Positions 28,107-37,483 of a stretch of 64,000 bases of DNA are shown here, one piece after another (position 1 is the stretch's first letter; each line of letters starts with the position of its first letter). Below the pieces are notes generated by a model that ran no database searches, was not told where the DNA came from, and saw only the letters and a program-made list of their open reading frames with translations. The stretch is from Anaerotignum faecicola. GTDB lineage: Bacteria; Bacillota; Clostridia; Lachnospirales; Anaerotignaceae. The position numbers were made by a program, and so were the translations under genes. Location of the stretch: contig JANFXS010000003.1 of the NCBI GenBank assembly GCA_024460105.1, forward strand, positions 423,263 through 487,262, given 5' to 3'.

Positions 28107-30242
28107 TCATGATTTTTTCTCTTCGTCTTTAACAAATCCGCATTTCTCATTCGAACAAACGATTTTCGGATTTTTTGTCCCTTTTTCCACCATGTACGCT
28201 CCGCATACCGGGCATTTTTCATTAACGGGTTTATTCCAGCTTACAAATGAACAATTATCCGGGTTATTCTCGCATCCGTAATACTTCCTGCCTTTTTTCG
28301 TTTTTTTGATTAAAACCTTCCCGCCGCATATAGGGCATGGAACTTCGGCGTCCTCAAAAAACGGTTTGGCATTAGAACATTCCGGAAAATTAGGGCATGC
28401 AAGGAATTTCCCATACCTTCCGTACTTAATAACCATATTGCTGCCGCATTTTTCACAAATAATGTCGGTAACTTCGTCTTTTATTTCAATTTTGCTTAGT
28501 TTCTCCTGTGCATTTACAAGTTCTTTTTCAAACGACGGATAAAAACCTCTTATTATATCCTTCCATGCAATCGTCCCTTCCTCGACACAGTCGAGGTCTG
28601 CTTCCATCTGCGCCGTAAAGTCAATATTAACTATGTCTTTAAAATAATTTTTCATTATATCGTTTACAACTTCACCCAGCTCCGTTGTGTAAAATAGCTT
28701 TTTTTCTTTTGCAACATAGTTCCTGTTTAATATAATCGCTATTGTAGGCGCATATGTGCTCGGTCGGCCAACGCCGATTTCTTCAAGCGTTTTAATAAGA
28801 GAAGCGTCGCTGTAACGCGGCGGCGGCTGTGTAAAGTGCTGCAAAGGATTTATATTTTTTGCCGAAACCGAATCCCCTTCATTAAGCGGAGGCATCTTGC
28901 CGCTTTCATTCTCGTCTTCAACTCTGTCGTAAACTTCCAAAAAACCTTTAAACCTAAGCGCTGAACCCGAGGATTTAATTGTATGGTTCCCGGCCGTTAT
29001 ACTTATAGACTGCGTTTCATACTCTGCCGGGGCCATTTGGCTCGCAACCGCGCGTTCCCATATAAGCTTATAAAGCTTATATTGCTCCTTTGTTAAAGAA
29101 TCTTTTATGCTGTCCGGCGTTTTGGATATATATGAAGGCCTGATGGCTTCATGCGCATCCTGCGCTTTATTTTTCGATTTGTATATTACCCTCTGCGGGC
29201 TGTTATATTTTTCACCGTAATTTTCGCCTATAAATGATTTTATATCCTCATAAGCATCGTCGGAAATTCTTACGGAATCTGTACGAATATAAGAAACAAG
29301 ACCCGTTGTGCCTTCCCCTTTAATGTCGACGCCTTCATACAGCTGCTGTGCAATCATCATAGTTTTCTGTGCCGTAAGGTTAAGGTATTTGCTGGCCTCC
29401 TGCTGAAGCGTGCTTGTTGTAAACGGCGGCAGAGGTTTTTTAATCCTTGAGCCTTTTTTTACTTCCGATACAATAATGCCGCTTTTGCGGATGTCGTCTA
29501 TAATCTTTTCCGCTTCTTCTCTGCTTTTAATCTCCGCTTTTTTATTTCCTTCACCGTAATACTTTGCCGTAAATTCGGTTTTTCCGTCCGTAAGTTCAAA
29601 TTCTATTGTCCAATATTCCTCCGGTATAAAAGCCGAAATTTCCTCTTCTCTGTCGCATATAAGCCTCAGCGCAATAGACTGTACGCGCCCGCCGCTTAAT
29701 CCCCTTTTAACTTTCTTCCATAGAAGGCTGCTTATTGAATATCCGACAATCCTGTCCAAAACTCTCCTTGCCTGCTGGGCGTTAACAAGATCCATATCTA
29801 TTCCCCGCGCCTGCTTTATGGAATTTTTAACGGCGTTTTTAGTTATTTCGTTAAAAGTTATCCTGCTGTAGTTTGTATTTTCAAGGTTCAAAGCAGAAAT
29901 TAAATGCCAGCTTATGGCCTCCCCTTCACGGTCAGGGTCGGTAGCAAGATATATCTTGTCCGCGGCCTTTGCCTCTTTCCTAAGTTTTGCAAGCAGATCG
30001 CCTTTTCCTCTTATAGTTATATAGCGAGGTTCAAAATCATTTTCAATATCTACTGCAAGCTGGCTTTTGGGCAGGTCCCTCACATGCCCCATGGAAGCTT
30101 CTATTTTATAGTCGCTTCCCAAAAATTTTTTAATAGTCTTAGCCTTCGCCGGGGATTCAACTATAACAAGCTTTTTCCCTTTTGTTTTAGTTTTTGGTTT
30201 AACTTTAGCTGAAGCTTCTGCTTCTTCAAGTTTTTTAGCCAT
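28107..30242 (-). CDS. topA: DNA topoisomerase I
   Basis: Type IA enzyme that relaxes negative supercoils; 711 residues. A lysine-rich N-terminal extension of about 23 residues precedes the Toprim domain (KLVIVESPAKAKTI, DPDREGE at 102-108). The active-site tyrosine is Tyr318 in SYIRTDSVRIS. Three C-terminal four-cysteine zinc modules follow: CEKCGSNM...CPNFPEC, CPICGGKV...CENNPDNC and CPVCGAYM...CSNEKC. It is 23 bases downstream of dprA, the usual dprA-topA pair. Confidence 0.96.
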   Translation of the reverse strand: MAKKLEEAEASAKVKPKTKTKGKKLVIVESPAKAKTIKKFLGSDYKIEASMGHVRDLPKSQLAVDIENDFEPRYITIRGKGDLLAKLRKEAKAADKIYLATDPDREGEAISWHLISALNLENTNYSRITFNEITKNAVKNSIKQARGIDMDLVNAQQARRVLDRIVGYSISSLLWKKVKRGLSGGRVQSIALRLICDREEEISAFIPEEYWTIEFELTDGKTEFTAKYYGEGNKKAEIKSREEAEKIIDDIRKSGIIVSEVKKGSRIKKPLPPFTTSTLQQEASKYLNLTAQKTMMIAQQLYEGVDIKGEGTTGLVSYIRTDSVRISDDAYEDIKSFIGENYGEKYNSPQRVIYKSKNKAQDAHEAIRPSYISKTPDSIKDSLTKEQYKLYKLIWERAVASQMAPAEYETQSISITAGNHTIKSSGSALRFKGFLEVYDRVEDENESGKMPPLNEGDSVSAKNINPLQHFTQPPPRYSDASLIKTLEEIGVGRPSTYAPTIAIILNRNYVAKEKKLFYTTELGEVVNDIMKNYFKDIVNIDFTAQMEADLDCVEEGTIAWKDIIRGFYPSFEKELVNAQEKLSKIEIKDEVTDIICEKCGSNMVIKYGRYGKFLACPNFPECSNAKPFFEDAEVPCPICGGKVLIKKTKKGRKYYGCENNPDNCSFVSWNKPVNEKCPVCGAYMVEKGTKNPKIVCSNEKCGFVKDEEKKS

Positions 30243-30265
30243 TACCGCACCTCTGTCATATTTGT

Positions 30266-31351
30266 TTATAAACTTCGGATGTATCTTTCGCCCGGAAGTT
30301 TTTGTATTGCTCCTTTTAATTCAAGCATAGTTAATATATATTGTATTTCAGGTATTTCCATTTTAATCTTATCGGCAATATAATCAAAGCCAACCGCATC
30401 ATAACTTAAAATACTGTATACCATTTTTTCTTCTTTGTCCAATATTAAACCGCCGTTTTTTTCTTTTTTGCTTTCTTTTTTCTTCCGGCTTATTCCTAAT
30501 TCAAAATAGATGTCTTCAACTTTTGTAATCATTGGACAGCCTTCTTTTATCAAATCGTTTGTTCCCTGTCCGGACAAACTTGTTATATTTGAAGGCAGGG
30601 CCATAATAACCCTGCCGCTGTCGCCCGCAAAGTCAACCGTCGTCAGCGTTCCGCTTTTTCTTCCTGCCTCAACAACAAATAAACCTTTTGAAATTCCGGC
30701 AATAATCCTGTTTCTTTGTACAAAATTAAATCTGTTTGACGGGGTATCGGGCGGATATTCGCTTAAAAGACAGCCTTTTTCTCCGATAACTTTCATAAGC
30801 TCCCTGTTTTCACTGGGATAGCAATGGCAATGGCCAAAGGCCAACACGGCAACGGTAGCTCCGCCGACGTCAAGAGCCCCTTTGTGGCCTAAAGAATCTA
30901 TGCCCTTTGCCATACCGCTTACAATCGTAAAACCGTCTTTTGCAAGTTCCTTTGAAAATTTATACGCCATGTTCCTCCCGTATTCCGAACACCTCCTGGC
31001 GCCTATGATGCTTATATACGGCATTTCATCAAAATCCGGCAGGTTCCCCTTAATGTAAATACCGACAGGCGGTTCGTGTATTTCCCTTAATAACTTCGGA
31101 TAATCGCTTTCATTTATGGATATATATCTAAGGCCGCATTTTTCAACCTCTTCGATCCATCCGGGCAGAAGCCCTTTGCCCTTTTCTAGCATTCTATATG
31201 TTTTTGTATCTTTAACAACAGATTCTATAATTCTTTCTTCGGCGTTCCAAACATTTTCCGGACTGTTAAACTCATTCAGCAAGAGCCATGTTTTCCTAAT
31301 ATTCAAGCCCAAACTTTGAAAAAGCCACATCATATAGTATTTGCTGTCCAT
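30266..31351 (-). CDS. dprA: DNA-processing protein DprA (Smf)
   Basis: Loads RecA on incoming single-stranded DNA during transformation; 361 residues. The Rossmann-like core reads ISIIGARRCSEYGRNMAYKF, SGMAKGIDSLGHKGAL, AVLAFGHCHCYPSENREL and SEYPPDTPSNRFNFVQRNR. A C-terminal winged-helix-like domain (about 300-361) follows. I prefer ATG 31349-31351 because AAGGG lies upstream of it; an ATG six codons earlier lacks a Shine-Dalgarno. The presence of dprA does not by itself show competence. Confidence 0.92.
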   Translation of the reverse strand: MDSKYYMMWLFQSLGLNIRKTWLLLNEFNSPENVWNAEERIIESVVKDTKTYRMLEKGKGLLPGWIEEVEKCGLRYISINESDYPKLLREIHEPPVGIYIKGNLPDFDEMPYISIIGARRCSEYGRNMAYKFSKELAKDGFTIVSGMAKGIDSLGHKGALDVGGATVAVLAFGHCHCYPSENRELMKVIGEKGCLLSEYPPDTPSNRFNFVQRNRIIAGISKGLFVVEAGRKSGTLTTVDFAGDSGRVIMALPSNITSLSGQGTNDLIKEGCPMITKVEDIYFELGISRKKKESKKEKNGGLILDKEEKMVYSILSYDAVGFDYIADKIKMEIPEIQYILTMLELKGAIQKLPGERYIRSL

Positions 31352-31573
31352 AATCAAACGACCCTTCATTTTAATAAATACGCCCTTAAATAATAATAGT
31401 AAGTTGAAATAAAAGCAAGCAGAACATTAAATTTATATTTGTTTTTTTCAAATTGTAGAGTTTTTACAGAATAGGACGCCATATATCTAACGTCAATGCA
31501 GTCCGTTGAAATATTGATATTCTTTAATATAAAATAGTATTATAGGCGCATCCGCCAGATTTATAACATACGG
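31352..31573. other. AT-rich intergenic region upstream of dprA
   Basis: Holds the expected dprA-topA promoter, which I could not fix. No ORF or repeat is apparent. Confidence 0.4.
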
Positions 31574-31608
31574 AAAAACGGGCGCTTCATATTTTAAAAC
31601 CCCCGTTT
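31574..31608 (-). terminator. Terminator after the SLH-protein gene
   Basis: AAACGGG / CCCGTTT with a 19-base loop, ending in TTTTT on the minus strand, about 105 bases past the stop codon. Confidence 0.6.
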
Positions 31609-31712
31609 CTATCTATAAGTTTAAATTATTTTCCATATACGGCGCAAAACCCGGCCACTACGTAAATATATTGTTTTCATACACAATAAATACGCATTTA
31701 TAGTCCTTTAAT

Positions 31713-33536
31713 TTATTCATCAATTATGCCGGCGTCGGCCAAATCGCCGTAATCAAACAAAAGAGCTCCGTCATACATAACTCTTATACTGTAACCATTA
31801 TAGCTGCAGTCATAAACAACGCCCTTTTCAAGCTTTTTTTCCGGCATGCCTTCCAATACATACCTTTCATCATCATTCCAAATCCAAACTTCCCCTCCCA
31901 TAAAATATGAATCATATTTATATATCGATTCCAGCTGATCTGAAGTAATCCATTCATTTTCCCACTCTTTTTTTGCCTCTTCTGGCGAAAATTCGTCCGG
32001 CGTATAATCTTCGTTTAAACTTCCGTCTTTATTAAGAAGGCCTTTGCTTATTAAATCCTGAGGATTAAAAAACCACTGTCCGTTCTCCCTTTTAAACCTT
32101 ATGCCGCTATATGTGCCTTCCGCATTTTCCTCCAACGCAAATGATTCCGGCATATCATATATAAACATTAAATCTTTTGCTATATAGCCCGTAATTACAA
32201 ACCCATATACAATATTTCCAGTCCCATAATAATAATTATGCATAGAACTTACGGTTTCGCCAAAGGTCAAATCGCTGTTTCCCGATACTCTGTGCAGCTC
32301 GGATTCTGAAATCCAATTGCTTTCAAGCAGTTCTTCATTCCATTCTTCCTCCGTTTTAAAAAGGCCGAAATATTCTGCGGCATCGTTAAAACCTCGCGGT
32401 TCATGATAATATATACCGTTCTCCATATCAACAAACTTATCGACAATACTTCCTGCCGCGCCTGAAGAGAATGTCCGGAAATTCGACCAATCTTCGTACA
32501 CTTTTCCGAAAGTCTCCCTAAACCATTCATCAGAAAAAGCTTGACCTGATAAATTGTCATAATATTTCCTTAAATACGATGTATCGCTAAAAAATTTATA
32601 ACATTCCCCGCGCGTATTTTTATATGTCACGCCATATAAATTCCAATAACATATTTCGTCCATATCATTATTGTCAACAACTTTGTACTCATAGCTGTCG
32701 AGTCCGCCTTCCACATATATTGGATATATGTCTTCATATGTATATCCCCTGATTTGGCGGAACCCGCTGTATTCGCCAGTACCCGGCTGCGAATAAAGAT
32801 TATATACGTCAAAAACCTTATTTTTTCCGTTTTCCCAAATTGTTATATACCTGAATTTTTCTTTTAAATCGGCCACTTTCATTATCTCAAGACCTTTGTT
32901 ATATTGCTCTTTTGATATAACGCCGTCTTTTTTAAGCTGCTTTATAAGCGGCAGGCCGCCGCCTTTTTGACGCTGGAGCAGAGCTTTGCACGTAAGCCAC
33001 ACTGCATCGCCGCGTGTAAAAGAAGGGCTTAGCGAATAAATACCGTCAGTTAATCCTATAGAATCGGAAAACGAAAGGGCAGTTCCGTATGAAAAATCTC
33101 CCCCCGAAAAATCGCTGTATCTAAGAGCCCTTAATAAGAATGTAATATATTGCTGTGCATTCATATTCCTATTTGGCTCAAACAATGTTCCCGTCACGCC
33201 TCTTACAAGCTCATTTTCATAGGCATATCCAACGTATTTGTCAGCCCATACATCAACGTCTGTAAAAGGATGATCCCAATTCCCATTTAACGCTTCTTTT
33301 TCTTTCCCCATAAGTCTTATAAGCATTATTACCGCTTCCTGTCTTGTGACAGCCCTATCCAAATTGTAAACAGTTTTTCCTGACTCTTCTGTTTCCATTC
33401 CTTCAAGCAATCCAAATTCATGCATTGCATCCGCCAAACTCTCAGTATCGGAACAAATCTCAGCTGCACTTACAAAAACTCCAGCAGAAAAAAACATACA
33501 TAACATAATTAAAAAAACAACGGCTTTTTTAATCAT
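31713..33536 (-). CDS. Exported S-layer-homology (SLH) domain protein
   Basis: A 607-residue secreted protein. The signal peptide is IKKAVVFLIMLCMFFSAGVF (residues 2-21), cut near SAA. SLH repeats follow at about 35-200 (LDRAVTRQEAVIMLIRLMG, FTDVDVWADKYVGYAYENEL and FEPNRNMNAQQYITFLLRAL), which bind pyruvylated wall polymer. The remaining 400 residues are rich in Tyr, Trp and acidic residues and match no family I know. A short motif of the type EEWNEELLESNWISESEL recurs as PEEAKKEWENEWITSDQLES, suggesting an internal duplication. ATG 33534-33536 follows AAGGAGG; the earlier TTG lies in that site. Confidence 0.85.
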   Translation of the reverse strand: MIKKAVVFLIMLCMFFSAGVFVSAAEICSDTESLADAMHEFGLLEGMETEESGKTVYNLDRAVTRQEAVIMLIRLMGKEKEALNGNWDHPFTDVDVWADKYVGYAYENELVRGVTGTLFEPNRNMNAQQYITFLLRALRYSDFSGGDFSYGTALSFSDSIGLTDGIYSLSPSFTRGDAVWLTCKALLQRQKGGGLPLIKQLKKDGVISKEQYNKGLEIMKVADLKEKFRYITIWENGKNKVFDVYNLYSQPGTGEYSGFRQIRGYTYEDIYPIYVEGGLDSYEYKVVDNNDMDEICYWNLYGVTYKNTRGECYKFFSDTSYLRKYYDNLSGQAFSDEWFRETFGKVYEDWSNFRTFSSGAAGSIVDKFVDMENGIYYHEPRGFNDAAEYFGLFKTEEEWNEELLESNWISESELHRVSGNSDLTFGETVSSMHNYYYGTGNIVYGFVITGYIAKDLMFIYDMPESFALEENAEGTYSGIRFKRENGQWFFNPQDLISKGLLNKDGSLNEDYTPDEFSPEEAKKEWENEWITSDQLESIYKYDSYFMGGEVWIWNDDERYVLEGMPEKKLEKGVVYDCSYNGYSIRVMYDGALLFDYGDLADAGIIDE

Positions 33537-34169
33537 AATATCTTCCTCCTTGTACCCCAAACCAACTATATTTTCAGTTAACTTGTTTCATACATGTTAG
33601 ATAAACCGCCGAAACGAAAGCGTCATAAACCGGCACTCTCAATAAAAAATATTATTTTAGCTACTGATTTAAACATTTAATGCATAAGACCCCCCCTTTT
33701 TTAATACTTTAAATAAAAATTATCTGTTATCATCCCCCTCCTTAATTACGGCATAAAAAATTTTTCAATATCCGCGTCGGTTTGTTTAGCGGCTTCATCA
33801 TAAAACACAGGTTAAAAAATTTATTGCAGGAAATCTGCATAACACCACCAGTCAATATATAATTTAATTCTAATTCACAATTCATTATATCTTATTTATA
33901 AAAAATAGCTGTTTTATTTTTTACTAAACTTATACAGCTAACCACAACTATTTTTAACTTAAAGCAAAAATTTATCTTAATGTTATCATGCGTAAATATT
34001 TTTACAATACAGAACATATTTGCTTTTAATTTCAGTATACACAATTAAATCTGCAAATTCCAGTATATGTTGCAAATTCATATAATTTTTTACAGAAATA
34101 TAACCAAATTTTTTACAGCATAATTTACATTTATTTTGAAAAGAAATGTATGCACATCGGAGCAATAAA
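33537..34169. other. AT-rich intergenic region upstream of the SLH gene
   Basis: About 630 bases, strongly AT-rich, with one CCCCCCC-TTTTTT tract near 33690. No ORF, repeat or clear RNA. It contains the SLH gene promoter, which I could not place. Confidence 0.5.
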
Positions 34170-34210
34170 AAAAAACGGTTAAAATCAATTTAGATTTTAA
34201 CCGTTTTTTT
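34170..34210 (-). terminator. Terminator of tRNA-Thr(CGU)
   Basis: Very strong hairpin: ACGGTTAAAATC / GATTTTAACCGT with a six-base loop and A/T runs on both sides, four bases past the tRNA 3' end. Confidence 0.92.
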
Positions 34211-34213
34211 AAG

Positions 34214-34286
34214 AGCCGAAAACGTGACTCGAACACGCGACCTATTGATTACGAATCAATTGCTCTACCAACTGAGCTATTTCGGC
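34214..34286 (-). tRNA. tRNA-Thr (anticodon CGU)
   Basis: 73-base cloverleaf: acceptor GCCGAAA/TTTCGGC, D-arm GCTC...GAGC, anticodon stem ATTGA/TCAAT with loop TTCGTAA (CGT), T-arm GCGTG TTCGAGT CACGT. CCA is not encoded. It is a single-gene transcription unit with its own promoter and terminator. Confidence 0.95.
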
Positions 34287-34408
34287 ATATAAAAATTCAT
34301 TTTGTATCACATTAAATTCCACACCGCTACTTGTGAAACCTCAACCGTTATTCTGATAATTAAGAACAACACGTCTGACAATTTGCCAGCACCAAACGAA
34401 CTGAATTT

Positions 34409-34437
34409 ATTATATCACATTATATTTTAAATTGCAA
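34409..34437 (-). promoter_or_regulatory. Sigma-A promoter for tRNA-Thr(CGU)
   Basis: Minus strand TTGCAA, 17 bases, TATAAT. It leaves about 115 bases between the predicted start and the mature tRNA 5' end, a long leader for a tRNA. Confidence 0.75.
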
Positions 34438-34442
34438 GAAAA

Positions 34443-34466
34443 AAAGAGCAGTTTTTTCTGCTCTTT
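34443..34466 (-). terminator. Terminator after the small acidic membrane protein
   Basis: AAAGAGCAG / CTGCTCTTT with a six-base loop, followed on the minus strand by further Ts. Confidence 0.88.
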
Positions 34467-34493
34467 AATAATTTTTTTATTTACATTGCAAAA

Positions 34494-34754
34494 TTACTTA
34501 TTTTCCTCACAGTTGCAGTCATCATCACAGGATTCAAAATCATCGTCAAAATAATCTTCTTCATCATCCCAATCGTCATATAAATCGTCATAGCCGTGAC
34601 CTCCCTGTTTTTTCACAAGGAAATAAATTACGCCTACAGTAATTGCAAAAGCTGCCAAAAGCAAGCCTAAAATCATACACTGCGTTTTCTTGTCCTCTGA
34701 ATTTTTAACGTCCGAAACAAGCGTCCTGAATTCATTAAAACTCAAATTTTTCAT
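34494..34754 (-). CDS. Small single-pass membrane protein with acidic tail
   Basis: 86 residues: a soluble N-terminus (NLSFNEFRTLVSDVKNSEDK), one membrane helix at about 26-47 (MILGLLLAAFAITVGVIYFL), and a tail dominated by Asp, Glu and Tyr that ends in a cysteine-containing SCDDDCNCEENK. ATG follows GGAGG and a terminator follows the gene. I do not recognise the family. The acidic Cys tail could bind metal, but that is speculation. Confidence 0.75.
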   Translation of the reverse strand: MKNLSFNEFRTLVSDVKNSEDKKTQCMILGLLLAAFAITVGVIYFLVKKQGGHGYDDLYDDWDDEEDYFDDDFESCDDDCNCEENK

Positions 34755-34781
34755 ACCGAAAACCTCCTTGAATTAGTATTA

Positions 34782-35246
34782 TTAGCTGTAGCTTTTAAAA
34801 AAATTCTTTTTATGGAAAAATCCATTTTTATTCATATCGCTGTACTGCTGATACGCTTTTTTTAAAATCTGCCTTTCATCATTAAATTTAAGCAAATGGT
34901 AGGCTTCGTGAAATTTATAAAAGCCCGCATCGGCAAAATATTCCTCGCTTTGTGGTTTATTGTAGAAGGAATCGGTTTCCATAAGGTACCAATGCACCGT
35001 CTTGTTAACCATATCTTCATCACCACGGAAACTATACTGCGTTTTCCCTACATATTTAATTATTTCAGCAATAGATCCTGTTTCCTCGTTTACCTCCCTT
35101 AAAGCAGTTTCACTATGGACTTCGCCTTCTTCAACCGTTCCCTTTGGAAGGACCCAGCCCATATACTTGCCGTTTTGGTTTTTGTAGAGAAGCAGTATTT
35201 TCCATTTGTGAATCACAATCCCACCGCAACTCACTGCTTCTATCAC
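34782..35246 (-). CDS. Nudix hydrolase
   Basis: 154 residues with a complete Nudix box at 36-58: Gly36, Glu42, Arg50, Glu51, Glu54, Glu55 and Gly57 (GX5EX7REUXEEXGU). Members hydrolyse nucleoside diphosphates linked to other groups; the substrate cannot be told from the sequence. VLPKGTVEEGE resembles the Ap4A/MutT-like group. The start is GTG (35244-35246), nine bases after GGAGG. It lies 27 bases upstream of the small acidic membrane protein gene. Confidence 0.9.
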   Translation of the reverse strand: MIEAVSCGGIVIHKWKILLLYKNQNGKYMGWVLPKGTVEEGEVHSETALREVNEETGSIAEIIKYVGKTQYSFRGDEDMVNKTVHWYLMETDSFYNKPQSEEYFADAGFYKFHEAYHLLKFNDERQILKKAYQQYSDMNKNGFFHKKNFFKSYS

Positions 35247-35312
35247 ATTTTTATACCTCCGAAAAAAATATTAAATCCATTGGTACAAGTATAACTCTTT
35301 TTCAGCAATATT

Positions 35313-35978
35313 TCAAGCTTTCTTGAATGGAGAAAGGCCTAAATGTGACTTTATTTTGATAAATGCGTTAACCCAAAGCAAAATTACATAAGGTATAAAA
35401 ACGAAAAGATACCACTTTGTTTCCCAAAGAAGTATAAAATTAAATAATCCATGCAGAATCCACGGGCTAAAAAAAGCCGCAAAAAGATAAAAAATTCCGC
35501 CCTTTAAATAATGGTATATTCCGAAATAATACCCCATGGACACAGCAAACAATCCGTGGGCAGGCACAGAAATTACAGCTCTCGACAACGCCGTTTCAAA
35601 ACCGCCCAGCACCGGATTAAAAATATATATAATATTTTCGGCTCCTGCAAATCCCAGGGATATAAAAACGCTGTAAACTATCCCGTCCACAGGTTCATTT
35701 AATTCCTTGTTTTTATACATCAAAAAGTAAAGAAAAACCAGTTTTAAAAGTTCTTCATTTCCCGCTGAAGTTACGAACGCTGAGAATATAATCGGATATG
35801 CCCTTGAAACGCTTAGCTTCATAAGGAAAACGTCGTTTAAAAGAACCGGTACGGATATATAAAACCCATAAAGCGCCCCCAAAAGCAAAAGGCGCAGCGG
35901 TTCCTTTTCATATCTGTCCTTAATAAACATAAAAACAAGAAAAATTATAACAGGAGCAACAGCAAGGGATAAAAGCAT
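35313..35978 (-). CDS. PrsW-family intramembrane protease
   Basis: 221 residues with about seven or eight membrane helices. PrsW motifs are visible: Glu75-Glu76-x2-Lys79 (GNEELLKL), AGAENIIY around Glu114, VPAHGLFAVSMGYYFG and ILHGLFNF. In B. subtilis PrsW cleaves the anti-sigma factor RsiW; no sigma/anti-sigma pair is next to this gene, so the substrate is unknown. ATG follows GGAGGATTAT. Confidence 0.85.
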   Translation of the reverse strand: MLLSLAVAPVIIFLVFMFIKDRYEKEPLRLLLLGALYGFYISVPVLLNDVFLMKLSVSRAYPIIFSAFVTSAGNEELLKLVFLYFLMYKNKELNEPVDGIVYSVFISLGFAGAENIIYIFNPVLGGFETALSRAVISVPAHGLFAVSMGYYFGIYHYLKGGIFYLFAAFFSPWILHGLFNFILLWETKWYLFVFIPYVILLWVNAFIKIKSHLGLSPFKKA

Positions 35979-36082
35979 ATAATCCTCCGATAAAAAATTT
36001 TTATGCCCTTATTCTGTCCCATTTTTAACTCTGTATAAGTTTAATTAAAAATTTAACTAAATGCACCTCTGCTCTTTACTTG

Positions 36083-37483
36083 TCATCTGTTTTCCTTCTC
36101 AATAGAATTATAAAGCATTTTTCTTGCAATAACCGAAGGGTTCATACTGCCGTCGCCGTTTTCAAGCACTACGGCAACAGCATATTCCGGTTCTTCTGCC
36201 GGAGCAAAACCCACAAACCACAAATGGTCGGCTCCCTGCGGATTTTCGGCAGTTCCCGTTTTCCCAGCAACTTGAAAATATTCGCTGTCGGCATTATAAC
36301 CTGTGCCGCTGTTTACAACGTCCGTCATCATTTCTTTAAGCTTTGCGCATTCTTCTTCTTTAAAAACCGTTTCTAAAGTTTGGGGCAGGTTTGTCTTTAT
36401 AGTTTTCCCACTGTAATTCAAAACACTGTCAACAAGGTATGGTTTCATCATAACTCCGTTATTCGCCACAGCCGCCGTAAGGCTTGCCATAAAAAGCGGC
36501 GTAACCGTAGTTCGTCCCTGTCCGATAGATGTTTCGACAAGTTCGCTTTCTGTAGAATCTCCATTCAGGAGAACCGTTGATTTGCTTGAATTCAAATCAA
36601 ACTTAAAATCTTTATTAAATCCAAGTTTATCCGCCGTATCCCTTAAATTTACCGCTCCCATCTTTTTTCCGAGTTCCGCGAAATAGCAGTTGCAGCTTTG
36701 GGCAAAAGCGGAAGTCAAATTTACATTGCCATGCGCTTTATCGTTATAGCAGTGAATAATCTTGCCGTCAAACTCGGCAACGCCGGTACAAGTATACTCA
36801 AAAGAATTTACATCTCCTAAATTTCTCATTGCCGAAACCGCCGTAACTATCTTGAATGTAGAACCCGGCGGATACAGTCCCTGTGCCGCCCTGTTAAGAA
36901 GAGGGCTGTTCTCGTCCTCCCTCAAGCTGTCCCAATTCTCCGCAACGGACTGAGGATCGTAATTAGGCTTTGAAACCATGCATACAACACGCCCTGTTTT
37001 GACCTCGATAACAACAACAGCCCCGTTATTGGTGCGCATAAGATCGCTTCCTATTTTTTGCAGGTAACTGTCAACAGTCAAAACAACGCTGTTGCCTTCC
37101 GGTTCATCGCCGCTTATAAAAGCTTTAAGCCTCTGCATTATTTCATTGTCAAGTTTCTGAAGTGTAAAATTCTGCGTTGCTTCCACTCCGCTTTTTCCGA
37201 CGCCTGTATATCCGAGAACATGCGCCGAATTTTCCCCGTCAACATATATGCGCCTGTATGCATCGCCGTCTTTTTCGCTGTATGCCATTAAGTTGCCGTC
37301 AATATCATAAATAGAGCCTCTTTTAATATTCGAATCTGTAGAATTTATGCGCGGATTGTACGAATTGGTTGTAAGAAATTCTTTGTCGACAATAACTATC
37401 TTAAAAATATATCCAATCGAAACAAGGAACATAAGCGCAAATAACGCAAATACCCTCTTTATGCTCTTTTTGCTGCTGTTCAA
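36083..37483 (-). CDS. Class B penicillin-binding transpeptidase
   Basis: 466 residues; one N-terminal membrane helix (about 10-31), a short dimerisation-type domain, and a transpeptidase domain with SxxK in PPGSTFK, SxN in QSCNCYF and KTG in GKTGTAENP. It cross-links peptidoglycan outside the membrane. The start is TTG at 37481-37483, overlapping the rodA-like stop as TTGA with GGAGGGGGG upstream; the next ATG would remove part of the membrane anchor. Pairing with the upstream SEDS gene implies a polymerase-transpeptidase complex. Shorter than FtsI or SpoVD and without PASTA domains. Confidence 0.9.
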   Translation of the reverse strand: MNSSKKSIKRVFALFALMFLVSIGYIFKIVIVDKEFLTTNSYNPRINSTDSNIKRGSIYDIDGNLMAYSEKDGDAYRRIYVDGENSAHVLGYTGVGKSGVEATQNFTLQKLDNEIMQRLKAFISGDEPEGNSVVLTVDSYLQKIGSDLMRTNNGAVVVIEVKTGRVVCMVSKPNYDPQSVAENWDSLREDENSPLLNRAAQGLYPPGSTFKIVTAVSAMRNLGDVNSFEYTCTGVAEFDGKIIHCYNDKAHGNVNLTSAFAQSCNCYFAELGKKMGAVNLRDTADKLGFNKDFKFDLNSSKSTVLLNGDSTESELVETSIGQGRTTVTPLFMASLTAAVANNGVMMKPYLVDSVLNYSGKTIKTNLPQTLETVFKEEECAKLKEMMTDVVNSGTGYNADSEYFQVAGKTGTAENPQGADHLWFVGFAPAEEPEYAVAVVLENGDGSMNPSVIARKMLYNSIEKENR

